Program-made: the position numbers and the translations under genes
Part shown: positions 24,396-33,968 of the stretch, piece by piece
How the letters are laid out: every line of letters starts with the position of its first letter
Position numbering within the stretch: position 1 is the first letter of the stretch
Assembly: GCA_022822445.1 (NCBI GenBank)
Contig: JAJEBR010000054.1
Location: forward strand, 1-64,000
DNA length: 64,000 bases
DNA from: Gemmatimonadota bacterium
GTDB lineage: Bacteria; Gemmatimonadota; Gemmatimonadetes; Longimicrobiales; Gaopeijiaceae
Direction: 5' to 3'
The notes under the pieces: generated by a model
The model's input: the letters and a program-made list of their open reading frames with translations, nothing else
The model's database searches: none
What the model was told of the DNA's origin: nothing

Positions 24396-24773
24396 CTATT
24401 CCGAGGCCCGCCAGGCAGCCAGCGGAACGAGCGCCGACCTCAGGATCGCCGAGTCCCTGGTCAGCAGCGGGATCCGGTGCACCACGCTGGTCGCCGCGAT
24501 GATCTCGTCGGCCGGATCGCCCCGGAAGTCCAGAGCGGTCGAAGCGCGGGCCACGGCCAGGTCGATCGGCCACGAATGGATGCGGCTCAGGGTGCGGACC
24601 ACTCGCCGGTCATCGAGGTCCAACTCGATCCGGCCGAGTTGCACCAGCTTCGCAATCTCCCAAAAGACGATGGCTGAGACCGACCACTGGTTGCGCTCGA
24701 GCAACTGGCGCTCTTTCGCGCGCAGCTCGCCGCGAAGGGCGCAGATCAGGATGTGGGTGTCCAGGTTGAGCAT
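24396..24773 (-). CDS. PIN-domain toxin, VapC type
   Basis: Predicted toxin ribonuclease of 125 residues. The PIN residues are visible in LNLDTHILICAL (Asp), VFWEIAKLVQLGRI (Glu), DPADEIIAATSV (Asp) and LLTRDSAIL (Asp). It follows the Phd-type antitoxin gene with a 16-base gap on the same strand. The size and motifs fit the PIN toxins that normally pair with Phd/YefM antitoxins. Confidence 0.85.
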   Translation of the reverse strand: MLNLDTHILICALRGELRAKERQLLERNQWSVSAIVFWEIAKLVQLGRIELDLDDRRVVRTLSRIHSWPIDLAVARASTALDFRGDPADEIIAATSVVHRIPLLTRDSAILRSALVPLAAWRASE

Positions 24774-24789
24774 TTATTCCACGGGCCGC

Positions 24790-25047
24790 CTAGCGCTCCG
24801 CGTCCCAGCGAGTCCCGGTGGACATGATGTCTCCCCTGATCTTGAGTTCGTGACGCAGGCTCCCGATCAGACTGGCCGGGTCCGGATCATAGGGCAGCAC
24901 CCGCGCTACCGGCCTTCCGTGCTTGGTGATCACCAACCCGTCAGGACCGAGCCGGTCCAGGAGCGCCAGGCACTGCGCCTTGAACCGTGCCGCACCGATC
25001 CTCCGGGGCTGGGCAGTGTTCCCGCCGGGCGTTGGCGCTGTCTTCAT
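24790..25047 (-). CDS. Phd/YefM-type antitoxin
   Basis: An 85-residue antitoxin. IGAARFKAQCLALLDRL and GLVITKHGRPVARVLPYD form the Phd/YefM fold that binds DNA and the toxin; the C-terminal tail is charged. The ATG has AAGGAG 9 bases upstream. It is the first gene of the pair with the PIN toxin, and a promoter with an overlapping palindrome lies directly upstream. Confidence 0.85.
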   Translation of the reverse strand: MKTAPTPGGNTAQPRRIGAARFKAQCLALLDRLGPDGLVITKHGRPVARVLPYDPDPASLIGSLRHELKIRGDIMSTGTRWDAER

Positions 25048-25076
25048 GGATCCAGTCTCCTTCGAAAGTTGGATAC

Positions 25077-25105
25077 AAAATATGACCAGTCACATTAATT
25101 GTCCA
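25077..25105 (-). promoter_or_regulatory. Promoter and operator of the Phd/PIN module
   Basis: On the minus strand TGGACA (25100-25105) and TATTTT (25077-25082) are separated by exactly 17 bases. Within this promoter lies the palindrome TGACCAGTCA (25083-25092) with extra AT arms on both sides. This is the layout expected for autoregulation by a Phd antitoxin. Confidence 0.55.
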
Positions 25106-25185
25106 GTTTTTGGGGACCACCGTCCACTCTCGACCGCCCGCTCCGGCTCGCTACCGGCCCGGGGGTGCGCATCCGAAGCCGCGGT

Positions 25186-26769
25186 CTATCTCAGGCGCTC
25201 CGAAGGCGGGTCGTCGCACTCGAAGCTCTCCTCCCGCTTCGGATCCCCACTCCCGTTGTAGACCGCCTGCCGGGGCCATGCGCACAGCGGCCGCTGCATC
25301 GCCACCGCGCCCCGAATCATCATCGTCGCGACGAGCTTGTCCGGCGCCTCGCCCTCTTCCACCCACCTCTGGATTGCGGCGATCCAGTCGACCTGGTCGG
25401 GCCCCGGACCGCCGGCGCAGTGCAGCACGCCGGGCATCATGAACATCCGCAGGTAGTCGCCCACATCCTCGTCGCCGGCGGCCACGCCTTCGTAGTAGCG
25501 GATGGTGCCGGTCGCGGGGATCGCCGGATCGGACCAGCCGTTCCAGAGGATCAGCTTGCCGCCCGCGGTCTTGAACCCGCTCAGGTCGGTGTCGGTGGCA
25601 TTGAGGATCTTCGCGGCGCGGCGCGTCTGCTCCTCCCAGACGTCGTAGTCGTCGAAGGCGAAGGTCGAGTAGTCGAACTCCGGATTGTCGAAGATGATGT
25701 ACTTGTGCATCTCGGTGCCGAAGGCGTAGTGCAGGTTGGGGATGCCGACGCCTCCCCGGGCGCCGCCGGTGATCCACCGCTGCCAGCCGCCGAGCGCGGT
25801 CTCGCCGCCGTAGGGGAACCCGGGATAGACGACGCGGCCGCCCACGTAGGCGCCCCGGTAGATGACTTCCGCCGCCCGCCGCTGGTCGTCCGTAAGCCCC
25901 GGGATCGACGCGATATCGATGGCGCACGCGCGCGGGTCGGTCATGAAGCCGTCCTGCACGCCGTCGTTCCCGTCACAGGCCTCAAGGATCGCGGTTTGGA
26001 GAATGCGCGCGGCCTCGGGCGTGATCACCGGGGTCGAGAGATCGGCCGGATCGGGATAGAGCGCCTGCTGGGTCTGCAGGAAGAGGGCTCCCAGCGCGGT
26101 CCAGTCGTGGGCCGGCGCGCCCGCCACGATGCCGTCGAAATCGTCGGGGTAGCGCTGCGACGACATCATCCCCTGGCCGCCGCCCCGGGAGCACCCCGCA
26201 AAGTACGAGTAGTCGATGTCGCGACCGTAGTAGAGCCGGATGATGGTCTTCGCGGTCTCGGCGGTCACGTGGACGGCGCGGTGGCCGAAATTGACCTCGC
26301 GATCGGGACGGTTCAGCGCCCAGCTCGCATCGGTGCCGAAGCCGCGATGTCCGGTGTCGGTGCCCACCGTGGCGAATCCGCGGGTCAGCACCGACTGCGG
26401 GCCCCCGTAGGACAGGGCCTGGTTCTGCACGCTGCCGACGTACCCGCCCCCGCCGCCCATCAGGAACCGCCCGTTCCAGTCCCAGGGCAGGGGGAGCAGG
26501 AGTTCGAAGCGGATTTCGGTGTCGATGGTGCCGCGGACGCGGCAGTGCGCGGGGTCGGTGGCGCTCGCCGGTATCTCGGCCACATCGTCGAGGACGAAGC
26601 CGCTCCAGGAGATGGCGGTGAGGTCGCCGCAGGTGACGGTGCCTGGTCCGTGCGTTCCGGCGACGAATGGTGCAGCTGCCGGGGTTGGGGCAACACCCGC
26701 GGTCGCAACTACAGCACCCAGTACCGCAGTGCCGACGCGCGAAGGCCTGAGAAGCCTGGATCTTGTCAT
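25186..26769 (-). CDS. Secreted tannase/feruloyl esterase-family protein
   Basis: Predicted exported esterase of 527 residues acting on aromatic or plant/algal esters. The signal peptide is RVGTAVLGAVVATAGVAPTPAAA. The fold starts with CGDLTAISW; CRVRGTIDTEIRFELLLP and RFLMGGGGGYVGSV are typical. The nucleophile is Ser194 in FAGCSRGGGQGM; the acid and base are expected near DGVQDG and in GVLHCAGGPGP. Start at 26769 was chosen for the signal peptide; the frame extends to 26901 through low-complexity sequence (GWQPGWQP). Confidence 0.85.
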   Translation of the reverse strand: MTRSRLLRPSRVGTAVLGAVVATAGVAPTPAAAPFVAGTHGPGTVTCGDLTAISWSGFVLDDVAEIPASATDPAHCRVRGTIDTEIRFELLLPLPWDWNGRFLMGGGGGYVGSVQNQALSYGGPQSVLTRGFATVGTDTGHRGFGTDASWALNRPDREVNFGHRAVHVTAETAKTIIRLYYGRDIDYSYFAGCSRGGGQGMMSSQRYPDDFDGIVAGAPAHDWTALGALFLQTQQALYPDPADLSTPVITPEAARILQTAILEACDGNDGVQDGFMTDPRACAIDIASIPGLTDDQRRAAEVIYRGAYVGGRVVYPGFPYGGETALGGWQRWITGGARGGVGIPNLHYAFGTEMHKYIIFDNPEFDYSTFAFDDYDVWEEQTRRAAKILNATDTDLSGFKTAGGKLILWNGWSDPAIPATGTIRYYEGVAAGDEDVGDYLRMFMMPGVLHCAGGPGPDQVDWIAAIQRWVEEGEAPDKLVATMMIRGAVAMQRPLCAWPRQAVYNGSGDPKREESFECDDPPSERLR

Positions 26770-26941
26770 CCTGCTACGGTGCCGCCAGGGGAGCGCCGCC
26801 GCAACTTCCGGCCGCGGCTGCCACCCCGGCTGCCAACCCGGCCGCCATCCCCTTGCGATCCCCCCGTCCGCCGCGAATCTTGTGTACGAGGTACTCGACA
26901 TTCAACATTCGCCTGCACGCGCACGACCCCAGGGAGGCCAG

Positions 26942-27700
26942 ATGACCAATCTCCGATTCCTCCGGCTCGCTGCGGCAACCACCCTTTTCCTGGCGGCCGG
27001 CGCGCTCTTCGCCAACCACGCTTAGGCACAATCGATGGAAGAGGCACTGGCCGCCTACACCGAGGGGCGCTTTCTCGAAGCCGTGGAGATCGGCGAGGCC
27101 CTCGGCACCTCCGACGGCTATGCCCTGGCGACCAAATCGCTGGCCATCTACGGCTACTACCTGGCCCCGGAAGAAGAGAAACAGGCGTTGTTCGAGCGTG
27201 CGATGGAGCTGGGCGAGATGGCCATTCAGGCCGATTCGGCCAACCCGGAGGCGCACTACCAGTCCGCCCACGCCCTTGGCCGCTACTCCCAGACGATCGG
27301 CGCCATGACGGCACTGCGGCGCGGCTACGGGGGCAGAATACGCGATTACCTCGAGGCGACGCTCGCCCGCGATTCCCTCTACGGCGAAGCGCACCTCGCC
27401 CTCGGCGGCTGGCACGCCGATATCGTCGATCGCGCCGGCAAGTTGATGGCCCGCATCACCTACGGAGCCAACCGGGGCGAATCCACCACCCACTTCGAGC
27501 GCGCCAACGAGCTGATGCCCGACTCGCGGATCGCGATATTCGAGTATGCGCTCCGCATGCCCCTGCTCAGGGGACGGGAGGGCCGGGAACTGCAGCGCGA
27601 AATGATGCAGCGGGCGTCCGAACTCCCGCTGGGCGACGCCTACGACAGGCTGATCCAGGAGCGCCTGCTGGCTGAGTTGGCGTCGCTGGAGGGCGGGTAG
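26942..27700 (+). pseudogene. Exported TPR protein with in-frame TAG at the signal peptide end
   Basis: ATG at 26942 has a perfect GGAGG site and encodes a signal peptide ending LAAGALFANHA. A TAG at 27023-27025 follows, after which the same frame continues AQSMEEALAAYTEGRFLEAV for another 225 codons. The downstream part has helical TPR-like repeats (PEAHYQSAHALGRYSQ, SLYGEAHLALGGWHA, THFERANELMPDSRIAIFEYA). CAG to TAG would restore an intact 252-residue gene. Restart at ATG 27035 would give a cytoplasmic protein without a good ribosome site. This is either a recent nonsense mutation, a readthrough case or an assembly error. Confidence 0.7.
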
Positions 27701-27780
27701 TCCCACCCGGCGGACCCACGCCGCGCTCCAGCCGCAGTCGCGTCCCGCTCGCGGTGGGCTTCAGGGCCCCGCCGGCCGCC

Positions 27781-27822
27781 CGCTCACTCCGAAACGATCG
27801 TCGCTCACTCCGAAACGATCGT
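27781..27822. repeat. 21-base tandem duplication at the end of the cyclophilin gene
   Basis: The 21-base unit beginning CGCTCACTCCGAAACG occurs twice in direct tandem (27781-27801 and 27802-27822). The unit contains the last codons and stop of the cyclophilin gene, so the second stop lies just past the first. Confidence 0.75.
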
Positions 27823-28476
27823 CGCCCGCCTTACGAAGTCGAGGTACGGAAAGTCTGCGCTGAGGTACTCGTTGCCGCGACTATAGATCTGGCCCCCTGC
27901 CGGCCCGTTGCCATTGGGTGGAAAATCCCCGTATCCGGAGTAGATCGCGTCCACGACATCCATCCCCTCGACGACCTGCGCAAAGGGTGAGAAACCCATT
28001 GCGTCCAGTCGGCTGTTGTCCCCGAAGTTGATGAAGATCTGGGTGGTGCGCGTGTTGGGGCCACCCATCGCGTAGCTGACGAACCCGCGCGTGTTGCTTT
28101 GCAAGACGGGGTCGTCCGGAATGTTCTGGCCGAGCCAGGCGGCTGTCACCTCGGGGTCGCCGTGAATCCCGAACTGCGCCATGAACCCGGAGACCACCCG
28201 GAAGAAGCGCGCGTCGTCGTAGAAGCCGTTCGACACCAGGTTGTAGAACCGGTCGGCGCCGTTGGGGGACCACTCCCGGTGGACCTCGATCACGAAGTCC
28301 CCCTTGCTGGTCTCGAAACGGGCCTGGAAGATGTCGGGGGCCGTGGCGGTCAGGGAATCGGGGGTGAGAAGCATGGAATAGTCGGGGCCTCCGGCGTCGC
28401 AGGCGATGAAGTGGGCGGCCGCCAGGACGGCGGTTGCGGCGATGGGCAGGCGGGATCTGTTGGGGCCGTGGGTCAC
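27805..28476 (-). CDS. Cyclophilin-type peptidylprolyl isomerase lipoprotein
   Basis: Proline cis-trans isomerase of 223 residues, predicted to be lipid-anchored: GTG at 28476 has AGGAGG 8 bases upstream and opens a signal peptide ending HFIAC. The domain begins RFETSKGDFVIEVHREWSPNGA and continues NGFYDDARFFRVVSGFMAQF, SYAMGGPNTRTTQIFINF and SPFAQVVEGMDVVDAIY, all hallmark cyclophilin segments. It would assist folding of exported proteins. It is divergent from the propeller pair. Confidence 0.9.
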   Translation of the reverse strand: MTHGPNRSRLPIAATAVLAAAHFIACDAGGPDYSMLLTPDSLTATAPDIFQARFETSKGDFVIEVHREWSPNGADRFYNLVSNGFYDDARFFRVVSGFMAQFGIHGDPEVTAAWLGQNIPDDPVLQSNTRGFVSYAMGGPNTRTTQIFINFGDNSRLDAMGFSPFAQVVEGMDVVDAIYSGYGDFPPNGNGPAGGQIYSRGNEYLSADFPYLDFVRRATIVSE

Positions 28477-28696
28477 GGGGGTCCTCCTGGTTGCAGGTGA
28501 CGGGGCAGCGGTTATCCTCGGCGCGCGGGCCGGGAATCGCAAGGGCGAGGGCGCGTCCAGCGGTGGCGGACCGTGTTCGGCCGGAATGGCGGACCGATCG
28601 CCGGTCGCGGATCAGGCAACGCTGCCGCCGGCAATGTTGATCTGAACAAACACCGACAACGACCGTTCCAGACCGTGAGAATGGAGGCGCAGGAGA

Positions 28697-30061
28697 ATGA
28701 CTGCCGCAACCCGCAACGCCATCGTCCTCATCCCCGCCGCCGCGGCGCTGGCCGCTTCTCCGGCCGCGGTCGCCCAGCAGGTCGTCGAAATGCCCGGACG
28801 CGACCAAACGCTTGACGCCGACTTCGAGGAGGTCTTCCGCGTCGGGGTCTTCGACGGCGAGGACTGGGAGATGTTCGCAACGGTTCCCACGGTGGCCTTT
28901 GACGCCGATGGCAACCTCTACGTGTTCGACGCCGGAGATGACGACGATCTGCGCGTCGTCGTCTTCGACCGGTCAGGATCCTTCTTGCGCCAGTTCGGTT
29001 CCCCCGGCGAAGGACCGGGCGAGTTCAATGCGCCATACGCGTATGGAGTCACGCGTGACGGCACCACGATCGTGGGCGACAGGGGGCACCAGGCCTACCA
29101 GATCTTCGACCCCGCGGGCGAGTTCGTTCGGATGGTCCGGAATCGACAGAGGCAGGAGCTGCCCAGCACGGGTGCTGGTGTGACGACCACCTTCTCGATG
29201 TCAAAGCCAATAAGGGTGGATCCTCGCGGCGGAGCCGTGTACACGTGGGAGGCCACCACCATCACCGTACCCGGGGGCACCGACCCCGCGCAGGATCACA
29301 GGGCGATCACCCGGTACACGCTCGATGGGGATGAGGTGCAGGGAGAGACGGTTGTCGAGGCGTGGCTGCCCCCCCGCGAAGCGCAGGAGGAGATGTTTGA
29401 GGTGTCCGGCGGCTCCAGCGAACTGCGCGATCTGATGAGGGGCATGACCAGATCCCCTCACTTCGAGCCACGGCTCCGGATGACCTTGCTGCCGGACGGC
29501 GGCATCGTTTATGCCGACTCTTCTGCGTACGCGCTCAAGGTGACCGCACCGGACGGCGGAGGCCTGGTCCGCACGATCACGCGGCCGATCCAGCCGCGAA
29601 CGGTGACCCGGAGGATCGAGGAGGAACACAAGCGGAAGATGGAAGAAAGGCGGGCCCAAGGGCGGGGGCCCTCTACGGGCCAGTCGACCAGGATCGAGAT
29701 CAGCACCAGCGTGTCCGCGGGTGCGTTGGCGGGCAGGGGCCTGCCGCTTCCGGGATTCAGCTCCAGGGGTCTTTCCGTCGACGCTGCCGAGGTCCCCTTC
29801 TACCCCGTCATCCCCGTGATCCGTGAGCTGTCCGCCACCTGGGACGGTCGGATCTGGGTGATGAGAGAGGGTGACGAGATCCTTGAGGACGGCCCCATCG
29901 ACGTTCTGACCGCCGATGGCGAGTACGTCGGGACCTTCCCGACAGGCGCCACGGAGATGCCAGACGCTTTCGGCCCCGACAGGCTGGCGGCGTTCATCGA
30001 GTTCGACGAACTTCACGTGGCCACCATCGTGGTGCGCAGGTTGCCGGTCGAAGTAAGGTAA
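28697..30061 (+). CDS. Exported 6-bladed beta-propeller protein, tandem copy 1
   Basis: A 454-residue secreted protein; function unknown. A signal peptide ([20 protein letters not shown]) is followed by propeller blades with the pattern [42 protein letters not shown] and [16 protein letters not shown]-terminal blade has [14 protein letters not shown] and [10 protein letters not shown]. The ATG follows GGAGGCGCAGGAGA. The middle (residues about 310-360) is a variable linker. The next gene is a paralogue with the same ribosome-site sequence. Confidence 0.8.
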   Translation: MTAATRNAIVLIPAAAALAASPAAVAQQVVEMPGRDQTLDADFEEVFRVGVFDGEDWEMFATVPTVAFDADGNLYVFDAGDDDDLRVVVFDRSGSFLRQFGSPGEGPGEFNAPYAYGVTRDGTTIVGDRGHQAYQIFDPAGEFVRMVRNRQRQELPSTGAGVTTTFSMSKPIRVDPRGGAVYTWEATTITVPGGTDPAQDHRAITRYTLDGDEVQGETVVEAWLPPREAQEEMFEVSGGSSELRDLMRGMTRSPHFEPRLRMTLLPDGGIVYADSSAYALKVTAPDGGGLVRTITRPIQPRTVTRRIEEEHKRKMEERRAQGRGPSTGQSTRIEISTSVSAGALAGRGLPLPGFSSRGLSVDAAEVPFYPVIPVIRELSATWDGRIWVMREGDEILEDGPIDVLTADGEYVGTFPTGATEMPDAFGPDRLAAFIEFDELHVATIVVRRLPVEVR

Positions 30062-30096
30062 GTGATTCGAAACAGGAAACATGGAGGCGCAGGAGA

Positions 30097-31527
30097 ATGA
30101 CCCCCGCTACCCGTAACGCCATCGTCCTTGTCCCGCTCACCGCAGCGTTCGTCGCGGCTCCGGCCGCGGTCGCCCAGCAGGTCGTCGAACTGCCCGGCCG
30201 CGACCAGCGCCTCGAGGCCGACTTCGAGGAGGTCTTCCGCGTGGGGGTGCTCGACGGCGCGGACTGGGAGATGTTCGCCATCGTGCGCAAGGTGGCCTTC
30301 GATGAGCGGGGGAATCTCTACGTGTTCGATGGCACGGGCGGCACCGGCGGGACTCTGCGCGTCCTGGTTTTCGACCGGTCCGGCACCTTTGTGCGTGAGT
30401 TCGGGTCCAATGGCCAGGGACCGGGTGAGTTCAACAGCCCCACCTCGTACGCGGTCATGCGCGACGGAACGACCGTCGTGGGCGACATCGGACACCGGGG
30501 ATACCAGCTCTTCGACGAATCCGGAGCGTTCCTGCGCATCGTGCGCTACGGCGGCGACGGGTCATCGAGCGGTGCCTCCAGCAGCAGTGCCGTCGCGACC
30601 GGTGCGTTTTCGATCAGCCTCGCTTCGAGCATGATGGCGATTACGGCTCCCATCGAGCCGGATCCGCGGGGGGGTGCGGTCTACACGGGGAGCCAGGGCA
30701 CGGGCCTGATGTCCGGTATAGCGGCACAGGAACCACTCGATCATCGCCCGATCAACCGGGTGGAACTCGAAGGAGACGCGGCCCAGCCGGATGTCGTGGT
30801 CGAGGCATGGCTTCCGCCGCGGGCCGAACAGGAACTGACAATTTCGGGCAGCCTGACTGGCAGCGGCGGGCAAACGACCGATTTGCGCCAGGCGATGGGC
30901 GGAGTTGCCCGGCCGTCCATTTTCGAACCCGACCTTCTGAAGGGCCTGCTGCCGGACGGCAGGATCGTCTATTCGGACTCTTCCGCCTACGTGCTGAACG
31001 TCACCGCCCCCGACGGTGGCCAGGTGACGCGCAAGATCACCCGCCCGCTGCGTCCGCGACCGGTGACGTCCAGGATCGAGGAGGAATACGGGAGGCTGAT
31101 GCGGGAGCGGGCACAACAGGGTTCGCTTTCGCCGGGCGGTGCCTCGGCCGGCGGAACGATGGTATTCACAACCACGGCTGGTGGAGCGTCTTCAGGCGGG
31201 GGAGGCGGCCTGCCAGCCGGGGGTGGGGGCGGAAGTATCTCCATCGGCATGGGAGAGCCCTCGTTCTACCCGGAACTCCCGGTCATCCGGAGCCTGTTCA
31301 CCACCTGGGAGGGACGGATCTGGGTCATGCGCCAGGGCGACGAGTTGCTCGAGGACGGCCCCATCGACGTGGTGACCGCCGACGGCGACTACGTCGGCAC
31401 CTACCGGACCGATGACACGAAGATGCCCAACGCCTTCGGCCCGGACGGACTGGCCGCGTTCATCGAGTTCGACGAATTCGAGGTGGCCAGCGTGGTGGTG
31501 CGGAGGCTGCCGGCCGGGGTGCGCTGA
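30097..31527 (+). CDS. Exported 6-bladed beta-propeller protein, tandem copy 2
   Basis: A 476-residue paralogue of the preceding gene, 35 bases downstream. Shared segments include [38 protein letters not shown] and [20 protein letters not shown]. The 20 bases around the start are nearly identical in the two genes, which supports a tandem duplication that included the ribosome site. A Ser/Gly-rich linker (residues about 345-390) is longer than in copy 1. The two genes are probably one transcript; function unknown. Confidence 0.8.
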   Translation: MTPATRNAIVLVPLTAAFVAAPAAVAQQVVELPGRDQRLEADFEEVFRVGVLDGADWEMFAIVRKVAFDERGNLYVFDGTGGTGGTLRVLVFDRSGTFVREFGSNGQGPGEFNSPTSYAVMRDGTTVVGDIGHRGYQLFDESGAFLRIVRYGGDGSSSGASSSSAVATGAFSISLASSMMAITAPIEPDPRGGAVYTGSQGTGLMSGIAAQEPLDHRPINRVELEGDAAQPDVVVEAWLPPRAEQELTISGSLTGSGGQTTDLRQAMGGVARPSIFEPDLLKGLLPDGRIVYSDSSAYVLNVTAPDGGQVTRKITRPLRPRPVTSRIEEEYGRLMRERAQQGSLSPGGASAGGTMVFTTTAGGASSGGGGGLPAGGGGGSISIGMGEPSFYPELPVIRSLFTTWEGRIWVMRQGDELLEDGPIDVVTADGDYVGTYRTDDTKMPNAFGPDGLAAFIEFDEFEVASVVVRRLPAGVR

Positions 31528-31652
31528 GCTCCGACGAGTCCGGCAGCGATTCCGGCGATGGTTTGCTGGACTCCAGGCGTGGCAGGGTCTACCATGGCAC
31601 GCCAAGAGTCGCATTACCCAGCCACGGGAAGTACCCACCCGGGAGATCCGTC

Positions 31653-32867
31653 ATGTCACGCCACACCGCTTTGCGGCCCGCGGTCCGCGCCCTCCTCTGC
31701 GTCGCCGCCGCCCTCCTCCTCACCCCCCACCTCCTCGCCGCCCAGTCGTACTTCCCGGGCCGCCACCCGGACTGGGAGCGTCGCACGCCGGAGCAGCTCG
31801 GCCTCGACCCGGCGGCCATCGAGCGCGCCGTCGAGATCGCGATCGCGGGCGAGTCACAGTCGCCCCCCGACCTCGCCTTCAATCATCTCAGGTCCTTCGG
31901 GCGGGAACCGCTCGGCGATGCGGTGGGCCCCTTCACCATCCGCGCGCCGCAAACGGGGGTCATCGTCTACAGGGGGTACATCGTCGCCGAGTGGGGCGAA
32001 CCCGCGAAGGCGGACAACACCTTCAGCGTCTCGAAGAGCTTCCTCTCCACCTCGGTCGGGCTGGCGTACGACCACGGCCTGATCCGTGACGTGCACGACC
32101 TGGTGCGCGACTACATGCCGCCCGTCGTCCTGGACACCGGTGACGGTGAGCCCGGCGACGAGCATGGCCGGCGACCGAAGCTCCTCTTCGACTCCGAGCA
32201 CAACCGCAAGATCACCTGGAACCACCTGCTCCGGCAGACTAGCGACTGGGAAGGGACGCTGTGGGGCAAGCCCGAGTGGGCCGACCGCCCCGAGGATCCG
32301 AGCACCTGGGGCACGCGCCCGCGCAACGAGCCCGGCACCGCCTACGAATACAACGACACGCGCGTAAACCTGCTGGCCCTGGCCGCCACCGCGGTGTGGC
32401 GCCGTCCGCTGCCGGAGGTCCTGCGCGAGTACGTGATGGACCCGATCGGCGCCTCGACCACCTGGGCCTGGCACGGCTACGAGAACTCGTGGGTCAACTT
32501 CGACGGGCGCATGATCCAGTCGCCGAGCGGCGGCGCGCACTGGGGCGGCGGGATGATCCTGAGCGCATACGACCAGGCCCGTTTCGGCCTCTTCACCCTG
32601 CACAGGGGCAACTGGAACGGGGAGCAGCTGGTCTCGGAGGACTGGTTCGAGATGGCGACGACCGCGGGCGAAGTGAACGATAGCTACGGCTTCATGAACT
32701 TCTCGCTGAGTTCCGCCCGGCCCGGCACCTGGACCCACGTCGGCGCAGGTTCGAACCTGATCTACGTCGACCCGGCGAACGACCTGGTGATTGTGTGCCG
32801 GTGGATCCGTGGGGGCGCCTTCAACCAGGTGGTGAATACGGTGCTGGAGGCGATGGGGGGGAGCTGA
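31653..32867 (+). CDS. Secreted serine beta-lactamase-family hydrolase
   Basis: Penicillin-binding-protein/beta-lactamase-fold enzyme of 404 residues with a signal peptide (ALLCVAAALLLTPHLLAAQ). The active site shows Ser125-x-x-Lys128 in NTFSVSKSF, and the tyrosine motif YEYND. GGAHWGGGMILSAYD is a typical late segment. Such proteins include esterases and D-aminopeptidases; a true antibiotic-resistance role is not implied. ATG at 31653 has GGGAG 8 bases upstream. Confidence 0.85.
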   Translation: MSRHTALRPAVRALLCVAAALLLTPHLLAAQSYFPGRHPDWERRTPEQLGLDPAAIERAVEIAIAGESQSPPDLAFNHLRSFGREPLGDAVGPFTIRAPQTGVIVYRGYIVAEWGEPAKADNTFSVSKSFLSTSVGLAYDHGLIRDVHDLVRDYMPPVVLDTGDGEPGDEHGRRPKLLFDSEHNRKITWNHLLRQTSDWEGTLWGKPEWADRPEDPSTWGTRPRNEPGTAYEYNDTRVNLLALAATAVWRRPLPEVLREYVMDPIGASTTWAWHGYENSWVNFDGRMIQSPSGGAHWGGGMILSAYDQARFGLFTLHRGNWNGEQLVSEDWFEMATTAGEVNDSYGFMNFSLSSARPGTWTHVGAGSNLIYVDPANDLVIVCRWIRGGAFNQVVNTVLEAMGGS

Positions 32868-32876
32868 GGCGGGGGC

Positions 32877-33968
32877 TCAGGGCACACGCAGCGCCACGCC
32901 CGTCGCAGTCCGCACGATCTCGGGCTGTATGCGCGGGATCTCGCGGCCGCGATAGTGCGCGAGGAGGTCCTCGACGGTCGCGAAGTCGCACAGGTCTTCC
33001 AGGGTGCGGATGGTGGGGAAGATCATGGGGAGGTTGCCGGCGCGGTGGCGGGCCAGCGCCGCGCGGGGAGTGAGCCACACGGCACCCGTCATCTCGCGCT
33101 CGTCGTGGACGGCGGTCGCGCCGGAGGGCACCCGTGCCGCGAAGAAACGGGTGTCGTAGCGGCGCGGTTCGGCGACCGGCGTCACCCAGTGCGCGATGTA
33201 CTCGATGGCCGTGCCGTCCAGCCTGGCGTTCAGCGCCCTGAGCACCCGGGAGAACGGCACGCCACGGCCTAACAGGGCCTCACGGGCGGCGCGCAGGTCA
33301 GCGGCCGTCCCGGTCCCCGCGTGCCCTGCGGTCGCGTCCGGAGCGCCCCCGGCCGAGTTCGCCCCGCCCCCCCCACCCCGCCCCCCATCCCCCACCACCC
33401 CCGCCAGCAACCCCGTCTCCTCGAACACCTCACGCACCGCGGCCCCGTAGTACGCGATCGCGGGCGGATCCGCGTCCATCCCCAACCCCAGCCGCCCCGC
33501 CGCCCCTTCCGGCGTCAATCCCGTCCAGCGGTCGGCCAGCGCCTCTTCCCCATCAGCCGCGTCCACCCTCCCACCCGGGAACACCCACGCGCCGGGCACG
33601 AACCCGGTCGCGCGGTTGCGACGCAACAGCAGCACCTCGGGACCGCCCGGCGACCCGCGCGAATCCTCCGGCCCGCCCGGCCGCCCGGCCCCCCGCGTCG
33701 CCCGCCACGCTGCCCCGCCCGTCGGCCCGCTCACGTCTGCCGCCCCCTCCCGCATCACCACCACCGTCGCCGACGCCCGCGGCTCCGCCGGCACCCGCGG
33801 CACCTCGAGCACCGTGTCCACAAACCCCTCCGGCAGCCGCTCCGCCGGTATCTCGTAGTGCGACTGCGGCTCGCTGACCACGGGTGCGGTACGGGCCTCG
33901 GACCCGCGCCCGCCTCCGCCCCGCCCCTCCCCCTCGCCGTCCCCCTCCCCCTCAGTTCCCCGCCGCAT
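32877..33968 (-). CDS. NUDIX hydrolase, NUDT19-like
   Basis: A 363-residue hydrolase, probably acting on CoA or nucleoside diphosphate derivatives. The Nudix box is split: GGRVDAADGEEAL is separated by about 30 residues from AAVREVFEETGLL, as in NUDT19/RP2p-type members. Other segments are LLLRRNRATGFVPGAWVFPG and FFAARVPSGA. Several Gly/Pro/Arg-rich insertions (residues 1-28, 75-105, 185-215) come from extreme base skew in the DNA. Its start overlaps the ggt stop by 17 bases, so the two are an operon. Confidence 0.8.
   Translation of the reverse strand: MRRGTEGEGDGEGEGRGGGGRGSEARTAPVVSEPQSHYEIPAERLPEGFVDTVLEVPRVPAEPRASATVVVMREGAADVSGPTGGAAWRATRGAGRPGGPEDSRGSPGGPEVLLLRRNRATGFVPGAWVFPGGRVDAADGEEALADRWTGLTPEGAAGRLGLGMDADPPAIAYYGAAVREVFEETGLLAGVVGDGGRGGGGGANSAGGAPDATAGHAGTGTAADLRAAREALLGRGVPFSRVLRALNARLDGTAIEYIAHWVTPVAEPRRYDTRFFAARVPSGATAVHDEREMTGAVWLTPRAALARHRAGNLPMIFPTIRTLEDLCDFATVEDLLAHYRGREIPRIQPEIVRTATGVALRVP

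Noticed and set aside
27023-27025. TAG read as pyrrolysine
   Set aside because: It sits at a signal peptide cleavage site, not in a methylamine methyltransferase, and no pyl genes are visible; a CAG-to-TAG change is simpler.
25099-27675. Open frame of 858 codons on the plus strand opposite the tannase gene
   Set aside because: Composition is that of an antisense shadow and it runs across two real genes on different strands.
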